A DNA stretch of 64,000 bases from JAJPKK01 sp963787675 (GCA_963787675.1 CAWBDV010000007.1:1240001-1304000); one strand, 5' to 3'; shown: positions 1-7,011, counted from the stretch's first letter. Program-made: numbers and translations. Notes: a model not told the origin generated them from the sequence alone.

Positions 1-2
1 CC

Positions 3-593
3 ATCATCAGTTATCGGATTGGCAAGCGCGACGGGCACAACACCGATGAATTTGTGCAAGACCTTCGCCAGCGCGTCCTAGGTGCGCCCGAGATCAGCAC
101 GGACGGTTATCACCCCTACAAGCTTTCAGTGCGTGACGCCTTCCGCAACAGCGCCCATGGCGTGATTGTAAAGACGGTATCGATCGTTGATCTCCGCAGG
201 GATGCGGCACACCGCTATTCGCCGGCCGAAGTAGTAGCCGTAAGCCGCGAGGCTGTAGCCGGCGTACCGATGGAAATCTCAACGTCCTATGTCGAACGGT
301 CGAACCTTTCGATCCGCATGGGGTCGCGGCGCTTTACGCGACTGACGAACGGCTTTTCCAAGAAGATCGAATGCCACGCTGCGGCTGTGAGCCTTTACGT
401 GGCGCACTACAATTGGTGCCGCGTGCACGAGACGCTAAGCACGACACCGGCCGTTGCCCTCGGGATCGCAGACCGACCTTGGTCGATTGGCGATCTTCTT
501 GATGCGGCCTTGGCGGTAGCGCCGACCGAACCGACCGAGACCGCACCAGATCGGCGGCGGCGGTTCCGGGTAATCGAGGGCGGAAAAACCTGA
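3..593 (+). CDS. IS1-family transposase (copy A), 5' end outside the window
   Basis: The frame is open from the window edge and continues in frame into the first methionine at 54, so the N-terminal part lies upstream. The product is the catalytic half of an IS1-type DDE transposase: it has the STDGYHPYK segment, a VERSNLSIRMGSRRF segment and the HYNWCRVHETL segment near the end. It is nearly identical to the minus-strand copy at 2509-3330, which shows the missing upstream residues (DEVWSFVGKKQ). Copies A and B point toward each other around 594-2508. Whether this copy is intact cannot be judged without the upstream sequence. Confidence 0.85.
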   Translation: MISYRIGKRDGHNTDEFVQDLRQRVLGAPEISTDGYHPYKLSVRDAFRNSAHGVIVKTVSIVDLRRDAAHRYSPAEVVAVSREAVAGVPMEISTSYVERSNLSIRMGSRRFTRLTNGFSKKIECHAAAVSLYVAHYNWCRVHETLSTTPAVALGIADRPWSIGDLLDAALAVAPTEPTETAPDRRRRFRVIEGGKT

Positions 594-935
594 ACGAATC
601 GGTTGGGTTGCTAACCTCTATTCCCATATCTGAATAGTGTATGATTTCCAATATATAGTGTCATTTTTGCACGGGATTCTACCAGATGTTGGAATGTCAA
701 CCATTGACTCTTTTTACGATTTATCTTTGATTCGAACATGACCAACGGAATGAAAGTAGCCGCCGGGGAGATCAGGCCCCGGCGGCTTTCGATCAGTCCG
801 CGCCGCACCCGATTGAGCCGGGCAGCGGAACAGGCCCCTAAAAGGCGATGCTGATCGAATCAGATCGTTTAGCCACGGTCAATAGCCCGGCTCTCTCATC
901 TGAGGCGTCTAATCAGAGCCTCGTAAGGAGCCGTG
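594..935. other. Non-coding flank of IS1 copy A
   Basis: About 340 bases between the transposase stop and the next gene. It holds the presumed right end of the IS1 element, one strong hairpin (listed separately) and, at 925-930, an AAGGAG ribosome binding site for the following gene. I see no convincing coding frame. Confidence 0.5.
759..786 (+). terminator. GC-rich hairpin, possible terminator
   Basis: A perfect 10-bp stem (GCCGCCGGGG paired with CCCCGGCGGC) with an 8-base loop, followed by a short TTTC. The U-tract is weak, so it may be a terminator or only a structured element downstream of the IS. Confidence 0.45.
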
Positions 936-1160
936 ATGACTACGATCACCGATATCAAACGCAATATTTACAAGCCGGGAGATGAAGTTCCGACTTCCGG
1001 CATCTATAAGGTCGTCCACGACACCGTGCACAAAGAGGAACATGAAGTGACGGCAGTGGCGGGAGAACATTTCCCGCCATGCAATCACTGTGGAAAGCAC
1101 CCACGGTTTCAACTTGTGCATAGCGCCCATCACATCAGCCGCCATAAGAACTTTAGCTGA
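936..1160 (+). CDS. Small conserved protein with a CxxC motif
   Basis: A 74-residue soluble protein. The core motif is PGDEVPTSGIYKVVHD near residues 13-28, followed by a CNHCGKHPRF motif that would suit a single zinc knuckle half. I associate this pattern with small uncharacterised proteins of proteobacteria; no function is known to me. The ATG at 936 is preferred to the in-frame GTG at 933 because AAGGAG (925-930) lies 5 bases before it. It is tail to tail with a 54-residue minus-strand ORF. Confidence 0.7.
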   Translation: MTTITDIKRNIYKPGDEVPTSGIYKVVHDTVHKEEHEVTAVAGEHFPPCNHCGKHPRFQLVHSAHHISRHKNFS

Positions 1161-1317
1161 TGGCGTCCGAAGCCTCGTCTGGGACTTGAGATAAAGAAAG
1201 GCGCCACAATTCGTCTGGCTTATCCAGACTAATTCTGGTCGCCTTTCCTTCCTCAACCGCGCGGCGCAAGACCGACATCAAGATGCGGCTGCTATTTGTT
1301 TTCACCTCAATGTACAT
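1153..1317 (-). CDS. 54-residue ORF, possible IS transposase N-terminus
   Basis: An open frame of 54 codons beginning MYIEVKTNSSRILMSVLRR, overlapping the convergent gene by 8 bases. It starts just inside the palindromic repeat at 1346-1446. The opening resembles the first residues of IS4/IS1634-type transposases (MYIEV..N.S.P.ILLRE), so it may be the remnant of an element whose end is the palindrome. The similarity is short. It could equally be a small independent gene or chance. Confidence 0.3.
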   Translation of the reverse strand: MYIEVKTNSSRILMSVLRRAVEEGKATRISLDKPDELWRLSLSQVPDEASDAIS

Positions 1318-1345
1318 TCTCGCCCCCAAGGGATGCTCCTCTTTC

Positions 1346-1446
1346 AGTGGCCGGTTTCAAAATGACAAGTGGCCGGTTCCGGCCAGCACCGTGCTGGGGG
1401 TGCTGGCCGGAACCGGCCACTCGTGAGAGCAAAACCGGCCACTCAA
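1346..1446. repeat. Palindromic GGCCGGTT repeat, copy 1
   Basis: Contains a perfect 23-bp inverted repeat (1368-1390 and 1399-1421) around GTGCTGGG, flanked on both sides by extra GGCCGGTTT/AAACCGGCC half-motifs. The right flank, GTGAG followed by GCAAAACCGG, recurs in copy 2 at 4677-4796 in the same orientation. Multiple terminal motifs of this kind resemble IS ends, especially IS21-type, but no matching transposase is present. Confidence 0.8.
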
Positions 1447-1495
1447 AATAGGACGGTTATTGGATCAATAAGCGCCCCTTTGGGCCTTCGGCCAC

Positions 1496-2236
1496 TTATC
1501 GTGGGAGGACGGTACTATGGGTCGTAATTTGATGAAGACGGGCCCAAAAATATTTATCGAAATCCGCATGATCTGCATATTCAATCGGTCGCAAATGGTG
1601 AGCCCATAAACGACCAACAATTGCTGCGATCCAATCGGCGGCTTGGATATTTTGGTTTGCATAGCTCTCCACCTCAAAGGGAGGGCTTAGCAAGCGGCTC
1701 GCCGGATGGTCATGGTCATACATGGTTTGTAGGGACGTAACGAGGAGCTGCTTACGTGCGGAATGCTGATCGACAATGAGCACGAATGTGCCATCGATAG
1801 CCACGCAGAAGCTCTCTAACTGCCGAATGGCGTGGCCCAGCACCGTTTTGTATAAGCCCACCGAATTGACGTCGGTAGTGCCAGAGATTTTTTCGCGGCC
1901 GTAATAAAAAATCTTTCCACCGCTATCCCTGACGTAATTGATGAGTCTGAAGCCGGTGCTCCTGAAATGCGAATATTTTGCTATCTGCTTTGCAGTGAAG
2001 ATTTCGGTGCCCTTCTTTTCCCAATGAGAAGAGGGCTGGCCAGAGCGTTGAATTTCATCTTTAAAAATGAACTCTTTTAGCTTTAGAACCTGTGTCGCAA
2101 ATGGCCTAACGGCTTGATCTGGCAAGATAATTCCGGCAAGTCCAAACACCGGGCTTTCATTGTACTTTGACGCAGTGCGAGCCATGAATGGCCCGAGATG
2201 GCCAAATTCATCTAGGTACACGAATTGGATAGTCAT
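1496..2236 (-). CDS. DUF3800-family protein
   Basis: A 246-residue protein starting MTIQFVYLDEFGHLGPF. The YLDE motif at the start, a central VLIVDQHSARK segment and a C-terminal NIQAADWIAAIVGRLW helix are the hallmarks of DUF3800 (PF12686), which looks like an RNase H-fold family with acidic catalytic residues and is common on mobile and defence islands. The start at 2236 is chosen because YLDE normally sits at residues 7-10; the open frame runs back to 2344. Its cellular role is not established. It lies between two inverted IS1 copies. Confidence 0.75.
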   Translation of the reverse strand: MTIQFVYLDEFGHLGPFMARTASKYNESPVFGLAGIILPDQAVRPFATQVLKLKEFIFKDEIQRSGQPSSHWEKKGTEIFTAKQIAKYSHFRSTGFRLINYVRDSGGKIFYYGREKISGTTDVNSVGLYKTVLGHAIRQLESFCVAIDGTFVLIVDQHSARKQLLVTSLQTMYDHDHPASRLLSPPFEVESYANQNIQAADWIAAIVGRLWAHHLRPIEYADHADFDKYFWARLHQITTHSTVLPR

Positions 2237-2370
2237 TCGTGTTCCCCCAAATACGCGGAAGCCCGCGCCTAGCGGCACGGGCCCCGGAATGAGCGCAGCA
2301 GTATCCTTACGGATATCCCGCAACTCACAACATAAATAGTGCAAAACGCCAATTAGTTCAACATGATGGC

Positions 2371-2457
2371 GCTTATAGAAGAGAAGGAATTTTTTTAACT
2401 TCCCTACGGGAAGCGACCAACGGTCGCTGTTAAAAAAATTCCTTCTCTTCTATAAGC
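2371..2457. repeat. 87-bp T-shaped palindrome
   Basis: A perfect 29-bp inverted repeat (2371-2399 and 2429-2457; outer bases GCTTATAGAAGAGAAGG) encloses 29 bases that are themselves two back-to-back hairpins: TTCCC-TAC-GGGAA (2400-2412) and AGCGACC-AAC-GGTCGCT (2412-2428). A single strand would fold into a long stem topped by two short arms. It lies between the DUF3800 gene and IS1 copy B and codes for nothing. It could be a non-autonomous mobile element, a replication or telomere-like structure, or a strong bidirectional terminator. Confidence 0.9.
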
Positions 2458-2508
2458 ATTTTCGCCAACCCCTGTCAATGTGGCATAACAGCGCACCAAA
2501 TCACCAAA

Positions 2509-3330
2509 TCAGGTTCTGCCGCCCTCGATTACCCGAAACCGCCGCCGCCGATCCGGGGCGCTGTCAGTTGGCGCTGGCGGTGCGACAGCAAGCGCCAAAT
2601 CCAGAAGTTCGCTGATGGACCATATATGATCTGTGAGCCCGAGCGCCATCGCTGGTGTGTTCTGATGCCGCGCATCGGGCGTCAGGGCCTCATGGACGCG
2701 ACAGAAATTGTAGTGCGCCACATAGAGGCCGATTGCCGCCGCATGGTTCTCGAGCTTCTTTGAGAACCCGTTTGTAAGTCGGGTGAACCGACGCGAGCCC
2801 ATGCGGATCGAGAGATTGGCGCGCTCGACATAAGAGGTTGAGATTTCCATCGGCACGCCGGCTACAGCCTCGCGGCTTACGGCTACTACTTCGGCCGGCG
2901 AATAGCGGTGCGCCGCATCCTTGCGAAGATCGACAATCGCTACTGTCTTTACAATCACGCCGTGGGCGCTGTTGCGGAAGGCGTCGCGCACCGAAAGCTT
3001 GTAGGGGTGATAACCATCCGTGCTGATCTCTGGCGCACCTAGGACGCGCTGGCGAAGGTCCTGCACGAACTCATCTGTGTTGTGCCCGTCGCGCTTGCCG
3101 ATGCGATAGCTGATGATGGCCTTCTGTGTGCCAGCCAGCGCGATGTAGGTGTATTGATCGCCTTTGGCGAACGCCTCATGCGGCCGGACGCGCTTTTGCT
3201 TTTTGCCGACGAACGACCACACTTCGTCTAATTCGATCCGGTTGACGCGGACGCCAACCATGCGGCGATCATGAAGCTCGGCGCAGCCTTTGCCGACTTG
3301 AAGGGCGAACTTAGGCTGATATGGATTAGG
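2509..3330 (-). pseudogene. IS1-family transposase (copy B), 5'-truncated
   Basis: The 250 codons from the methionine at 3261 carry the IS1-type DDE core (LDEVWSFVGKKQK, STDGYHPYK, HYNFCRVHEAL). The frame extends upstream through GKGCAELHDRRM to 3330, where it meets an in-frame TGA at 3331-3333. The N-terminal zinc-binding/HTH part expected in IS1-type transposases is therefore missing. The broken end abuts the operator and promoter of the XRE regulator, so the element was truncated there. It is the inverted partner of copy A. Confidence 0.8.
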
Positions 3331-3349
3331 TCAACTAAAAAGTTTGACC
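3329..3349. promoter_or_regulatory. Putative operator, inverted repeat
   Basis: GGTCAA and TTGACC arms separated by 9 bases, ending one base before the -35 box of the XRE gene. The position suits an autoregulatory site for the HTH protein encoded just downstream. This is inference from placement. Confidence 0.45.
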
Positions 3350-3378
3350 TTGACATTAAAAGCTTTCGTTGGCTAAAT
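3350..3378 (+). promoter_or_regulatory. Sigma70-type promoter, possibly leaderless
   Basis: TTGACA at 3350-3355, a 17-base spacer, then CTAAAT at 3373-3378. Transcription would be expected to begin about 7 bases after the -10 box, at or next to the A of the ATG at 3385, and no Shine-Dalgarno sequence precedes that ATG. The transcript may therefore be leaderless. Confidence 0.55.
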
Positions 3379-3384
3379 AGGTTC

Positions 3385-3597
3385 ATGTCACCCGAGCAGT
3401 GCCGCGCTGCCAGAAGTTGGCTGAGCTGGTCGCAACAGGATTTGGCTACGCGAGCAAATGTTGGGTTGAGCACGGTAAAAGACTTTGAGAATCGATCGCG
3501 GACACCGATCACAAACAATCTTGTCGCCCTCCAAAAGGCCTTAGAAGACGGGGGCATACGGTTCACGTTCGATCCTGAGGGAATTCAAAAGGCATGA
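3385..3597 (+). CDS. Small XRE-family HTH regulator
   Basis: A 70-residue protein that is almost only a Cro/C1-type helix-turn-helix: QCRAARSWLSWSQQDLA, then VGLSTVKDFENRSRTP, then an RFTFDP tail. This is typical of small plasmid, phage or toxin-antitoxin regulators. The start at 3385 is preferred over the upstream ATG at 3271 because the latter would add residues from IS1 remnant sequence and because the promoter lies between the two. An inverted repeat next to the -35 box suggests autoregulation. No obvious partner gene follows; the next feature is a tRNA on the other strand. Confidence 0.75.
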   Translation: MSPEQCRAARSWLSWSQQDLATRANVGLSTVKDFENRSRTPITNNLVALQKALEDGGIRFTFDPEGIQKA

Positions 3598-3688
3598 GTG
3601 GAATGCCCAAAATTTTGACGGCGCACGGCAAATATGTTTACATAGTAATGCCGTGGCGCGTCTTGCGCGCTTCGATCTCGAAAGGGAC

Positions 3689-3782
3689 GGAGCGGGTGGG
3701 ATTTGAACCCACGGACCGATGGGTGAACATCGGCCTACCGCGTGTAAAGCGGCTGCAATCGACCTAGCTCTGCCACCGCTCC
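3689..3782 (-). tRNA. Class II tRNA, serine-like, with anticodon UAC
   Basis: The minus strand folds as a complete cloverleaf: 7-bp acceptor GGAGCGG/CCGCTCC, 3-bp D stem with GG in the loop, 5-bp anticodon stem with loop UUUACAC, a long variable arm with a CCGATG/CATCGG stem, and a 5-bp T stem with loop TTCAAAT. The discriminator base (3688) reads G and CCA is not encoded. A long variable arm with G73 suits tRNA-Ser, but the anticodon is UAC, which reads valine GUA codons. The isotype is therefore uncertain; it may be a decayed or recoded serine tRNA. Confidence 0.8.
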
Positions 3783-3795
3783 ACGGTGGTATTTT

Positions 3796-3831
3796 GACGC
3801 CCCGAGAACTCGCCAAAAGTCTCGGGGTGTC
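3796..3831 (+). terminator. Hairpin terminator
   Basis: A 12-bp stem (GACGCCCCGAGA with TCTCGGGGTGTC, one G-T pair), a 12-base loop, then GTTTTA. It would stop plus-strand transcription coming from the XRE gene. It also lies just upstream of the minus-strand tRNA. Confidence 0.6.
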
Positions 3832-3933
3832 GTTTTATGGCACAGGTCGAATTGCTCGGCAAGCGTCCACGTTAATAAGTAATCATCGTGCATTTCATTT
3901 TTGGCGTTGGCGCGCTATATCCTTTCACTCATT

Positions 3934-4677
3934 ATGCCGACGCCACGCGAACTGCTTGAAGAAAGACTTCGTCGCATTGAAGACGAGAAGCAAGAATTTG
4001 AACGTGATATGAAGGAGTTGGAGAGGCTTGTATCGAAGTACGAGCTTGTCGTCATAGCGTCGCCGCAAGAACCCGCCGTTCCTGTGAACACCGCGAAATC
4101 TTACCTAAGGCTGGCGGCTCGCGAAGCAGAGGGCATTATTAGGACGGCTGGCCATCCGATGCCCGTCAATGAACTGTTCAAGATCATCACGATCGACCGA
4201 GGCAACCAAATTATCGCGACGCAGCCGGTCAATTTTCTAGCCAGTGGTTTGGCCACCTCTAGGAAGTTGCAATACTTGAAGGATTTCGGCTGGTGGATCA
4301 AGGGTGTGCCGTGGCCATTGACTGAAGAACAATTAGCTAAGTTGCGGGCTGGAACGCTGGAAAATGATCTTTTGGAGGGATCGCCTGAACGGCGTGTGGG
4401 GGCAGGTCGTAAGCGTTCGGCCAAAAGCGAACAACTCCTATCCGCCTTAAAGACAATTTTGCGCGGCAGAGCAGAGCCAATGCCGTTTGATGAGATTTTT
4501 GACCGGGTGAAAGAAGTTGGAATTGAGTTGGGCGGGACCAATAAGAGACAGACCCTTTCTGTGTTCATTCGGGACTTCCCCTACTTTGTGAATGAGGGGC
4601 GGAAGCGAGGATGGCGTTACTTGCCAGATCGAGACTTTGATGAAGAAGACGAGAAGTCAGGAACGATCGGCAAATGA
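3934..4677 (+). CDS. Protein with two HARE-like winged-helix domains
   Basis: A 247-residue protein. Residues 1-45 are a charged predicted coiled coil (RELLEERLRRIEDEKQEF). Two repeats follow, near residues 65-140 and 170-235, each with a pattern like AxxIIRTxGHPMPVNELF and LKTILRGRAEPMPFDEIF, ending in an aromatic-rich strand. That pattern matches the HARE-HTH fold (HB1/ASXL/restriction endonuclease HTH), a DNA-binding module often found in restriction and defence proteins. The N-terminus at 3934 (MPTPRELLEE) is preferred over 3901. The exact role is unknown. The palindromic repeat copy 2 begins at its stop codon. Confidence 0.6.
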   Translation: MPTPRELLEERLRRIEDEKQEFERDMKELERLVSKYELVVIASPQEPAVPVNTAKSYLRLAAREAEGIIRTAGHPMPVNELFKIITIDRGNQIIATQPVNFLASGLATSRKLQYLKDFGWWIKGVPWPLTEEQLAKLRAGTLENDLLEGSPERRVGAGRKRSAKSEQLLSALKTILRGRAEPMPFDEIFDRVKEVGIELGGTNKRQTLSVFIRDFPYFVNEGRKRGWRYLPDRDFDEEDEKSGTIGK

Positions 4678-4796
4678 AAACCGGCCACTCTCAGATCCAA
4701 AACCAGCCACTAGCCCTCAAACCCGGCCAGCACCGTGCTGGGTGCTGGGGGTGCTGGCCGGAACCGGCCACAAGTGAGGGCAAAACCGGGCACTCT
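4677..4796. repeat. Palindromic GGCCGGTT repeat, copy 2
   Basis: The same GTGCTGGGGG, GTGCTGGCCGGAACCGGCCA and GTGAGGGCAAAACC blocks as copy 1, in the same orientation, with additional degenerate CCGGCCACT motifs on the left. It occupies the gap between the two-wHTH gene and the convergent Panacea-linked gene. Confidence 0.75.
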
Positions 4797-5212
4797 TATT
4801 TGGCTGCAGCGGCTAACTTTGCGAGATGGGCCTGATAATACTTCTTCACGCGAGGTCGGATGAAAGCAGATTTCAGAAGACCGTTGCAAATTCTTTGAAA
4901 TTCAGGTTCGTCAAAAAGTCCTTCGTATGTAATAATATTTTCCTTTACGCAATTGTGCAGCATATCGGCCGGCACAACGTCAGCTTCAGCGTAAAAGACG
5001 AAACTCTTATGTTTAATGAACAAATGTCCCTTTTCTAGAATACAGGCTTTGTCGCATCTATCGTAATAACTACAAATCCCAACCAACAAATTTTGCTTAT
5101 TTTCGTCTTGATCGGTCAAAATTACATGCAGATGCCCGCGCTCGGGGTCATGCTTCGGACCCGTCCCGGGAATGTGCAGCGTCGCCCGCTTTATCGGGAA
5201 GAACAAAGTCAT
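4796..5212 (-). CDS. Panacea-linked 138-residue protein, candidate toxin
   Basis: Its start lies inside the 3' end of the Panacea-domain gene, a 65-base overlap in another frame, implying translational coupling. It is a soluble mixed alpha/beta protein with HIPGTG near residue 13, RGHLHVILTD near 25-34 and CSYYDRCDKACILEKGH near 47-63, then a helical, basic C-terminus (RPRVKKYYQAHLAKLAAAAK). I do not recognise the family. In Panacea toxin-antitoxin loci the neighbour of the Panacea gene is usually the toxin, so a toxin role is a reasonable inference. The ATG at 5212 is the only plausible start. Confidence 0.65.
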   Translation of the reverse strand: MTLFFPIKRATLHIPGTGPKHDPERGHLHVILTDQDENKQNLLVGICSYYDRCDKACILEKGHLFIKHKSFVFYAEADVVPADMLHNCVKENIITYEGLFDEPEFQRICNGLLKSAFIRPRVKKYYQAHLAKLAAAAK

Positions 5213-5789
5213 GCAAAGTAAGGAGACTATCTAGCCGTCGAACATGCTGAATCTCATGCTCCAACCGCTCCGAATTCTCAATACCTAGTGCTTCAAAAAG
5301 CTCCGTGTAAGAGATTGGTATTCTGCCCTGCTCTATTTCCGTATATTCAGAGCAATTCTTATGAGAATAATTTCTTAGCTGAGATGCAGTCATTGCTCCA
5401 AAGCGGCTCCAGGCCCGGTCCGCCACAGCTATCTCTGCGTCGCTCAATTCATCAAGATCATCTCTCGTGAAGGCGCGCATGGACACCACCACATTGCCAT
5501 TCCTGGCGATGTAGTCGTCCCATATTTCCTCATGGATGACGCCATCTATCCCGTTCAACGTGCTGGAACAGATGGGACCATGCGGCAATGAATAAAGTTC
5601 GTCGTACAACATTGGGTGTCTGTAGTCCCCAATGAAGCGACGCTCAGTTAGGTATATCAGCTTGATAAGCTTAAGCTTTTCGATCAACCCTTCGCTTTTA
5701 ACAGCGAAGTAGGCGGCTAATTGGGCGGCCTTCTTAGATTTAAAACCGACCAACGGCGCCGCCCAATTAGGGGCTGTAGCATTGGTCAT
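5148..5789 (-). CDS. Panacea (SocA/DUF4065)-domain protein, likely antitoxin
   Basis: 213 residues. Residues ~18-110 match the Panacea/SocA-like fold: KAAQLAAYFAVKSEG, LKLIKLIYLTERRF, then YDELYSLPHGPICSSTLNGI, the characteristic heart of the domain. Panacea domains neutralise many unrelated toxins and also occur as adaptor-like proteins. Residues 130-200 form a helical extension. It is the first gene of a two-gene unit, with the 138-residue gene overlapping its end. It lies on the edge of the defence-rich 6-20 kb region. Confidence is high for the domain and moderate for the antitoxin role. Confidence 0.75.
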   Translation of the reverse strand: MTNATAPNWAAPLVGFKSKKAAQLAAYFAVKSEGLIEKLKLIKLIYLTERRFIGDYRHPMLYDELYSLPHGPICSSTLNGIDGVIHEEIWDDYIARNGNVVVSMRAFTRDDLDELSDAEIAVADRAWSRFGAMTASQLRNYSHKNCSEYTEIEQGRIPISYTELFEALGIENSERLEHEIQHVRRLDSLLTLHDFVLPDKAGDAAHSRDGSEA

Positions 5790-5976
5790 GGAATGGCCCT
5801 CTCGGCGGTAGCTTTATACACGCAAAATGCCCCCTGACCTGGACGATTCAAGGGGATTGCGACTTTTTAATTGTCACAGGGGAGATGCAAGTCTGCTAAC
5901 ATATAGACGACTGTCAAGAACTTTTCTAGTGCATCTCGACAACATTGTATCTAAAACGTGCTAGGAAAGTCCTCCT

Positions 5977-6170
5977 TGAATTACCCGGAACCCGCCGCCG
6001 CCGATCTGGCGCCCCCTCGGTCGGTTCACTCGGTGCTACCGTTAGGGCCGCATCAAGCAGGTCGCCAATCGACCAATGCCGATCTGCGATCCCAAGGGCC
6101 AACGGCTGGCGTCGTATTCAGCGTCTCATGGACGCGGCACCAATTGTAATGAGCCACGTAAAGGCTGAGG
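5977..6170 (-). pseudogene. IS1-family transposase 3' remnant, cut by IS66
   Basis: Minus-strand sequence encodes LSLYVAHYNWCRVHETLNTT and the usual RRRR tail of the IS1 transposase seen in copies A and B, with frameshifts near the end. It stops at 6170, where the 8 bases GGCTGAGG (6163-6170) are followed by an IS66-type end. The missing 5' part of an equivalent copy lies at ~19605-19738. Confidence 0.8.
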
Positions 6171-6253
6171 GTAAGCGGTCCTCTGACCCCACCTTGTAGC
6201 GCGCGCAGCGAGCGGCACGATGTGGCCCACATTTGGGATGTGGAGTCGCATAT

Positions 6254-6661
6254 ATGGTCGACGATATGGTTGACGCTTCGGAGCCGCGAGGCCGTGTCGA
6301 TGTCCGCGTCGGTGTCGGGCGCCGACGACGGTGGAGCGACGAGGCCAAGGGACGGATCGTGGCGGAATCGTTTGCGGCGGGCGCAGTCGTGTCGGAGGTG
6401 GCGCGCCGGCACGACATCTCACCGCAGCACCTGTTTGCTTGGCGCAAGGCGGCGCGGGCCGGTTTGCTGAGCTTGCCGGCCGATGATGCACCGATGTTCA
6501 TCCCGGTTGTGACGGAGCACCGCCAGGACGGAGTGACCACAACAACGCCAGCGCGCGAGGGGATCACGATCGAGATCGGCGGCGTGGTGGTTCGTGCGGC
6601 CCACGGGATCGACCTGGTCTGGCTGCGGGATGTGCTGCGGGCGGTGAAGGCGGCGACATGA
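6254..6661 (+). CDS. tnpA: IS66 TnpA (helix-turn-helix protein)
   Basis: About 135 residues, similar to the IS66 first ORF: RRRRWSDEAKGRIVAESF, then VSEVARRHDISPQHLFAWRK, a helix-turn-helix typical of the IS3/IS66/Tn8 N-terminal fold, and a C-terminal GITIEIGGVVVRAAHG strand. It helps the element bind its ends. The start is uncertain: ATG at 6254 or 6266 both fit, and no clear ribosome binding site is visible. Its stop overlaps the tnpB start (ATGA at 6658-6661), indicating translational coupling. Confidence 0.8.
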   Translation: MVDDMVDASEPRGRVDVRVGVGRRRRWSDEAKGRIVAESFAAGAVVSEVARRHDISPQHLFAWRKAARAGLLSLPADDAPMFIPVVTEHRQDGVTTTTPAREGITIEIGGVVVRAAHGIDLVWLRDVLRAVKAAT

Positions 6662-7011
6662 TCGCGGCTGCAGCAGGCGCCAAGATACTGGTTGCGACGA
6701 AGCCCGTCGACTTCCGTCGCGGCGCCGATAGTCTCGCGGCAGTTGTACGTGAGCAGCTCCATCACGATCCGTTCTGCGGCACGATCTTCATCTTCCGCTC
6801 GAAACGAGCAGACCGACTGAAAATCCTCGTCTGGGATGGATCCGGGTTGGTGCTGCTGTGGAAGCGTCTGGAGGAAAGCGCGTTCCGGTGGCCGCCGATC
6901 AGCGATGGCGTGATGCGGCTGACCGCCTCGCAGCTCGCCGCCCTCGTTGACGGGATGGATTGGTCGCGTCTGCATGCCCGCGACATTGCGCAGCCGACGG
7001 CGACATCGTGA
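6658..7011 (+). CDS. tnpB: IS66 TnpB accessory protein
   Basis: 117 residues, the normal length. It shows the family motifs KPVDFRRGADSLAAVV, FIFRSKRADRLKILVWDGSG and RLEESAFRWP. TnpB is needed with TnpA and TnpC for IS66 transposition. It reads full length, but no tnpC follows, so the element cannot move by itself. Its last codons overlap, on the opposite strand, the spurious C-terminal tail of the alpha/beta hydrolase. Confidence 0.85.
   Translation: MIAAAAGAKILVATKPVDFRRGADSLAAVVREQLHHDPFCGTIFIFRSKRADRLKILVWDGSGLVLLWKRLEESAFRWPPISDGVMRLTASQLAALVDGMDWSRLHARDIAQPTATS

Noticed and set aside
3541..3816. 91-codon minus-strand frame
   Set aside because: It runs through the tRNA and the XRE gene's antisense strand; purely a shadow.
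6118..6975. 285-codon minus-strand frame across IS66
   Set aside because: It is antisense to tnpA and tnpB, which show clear family motifs; the frame's product is Arg/Pro-rich shadow sequence.
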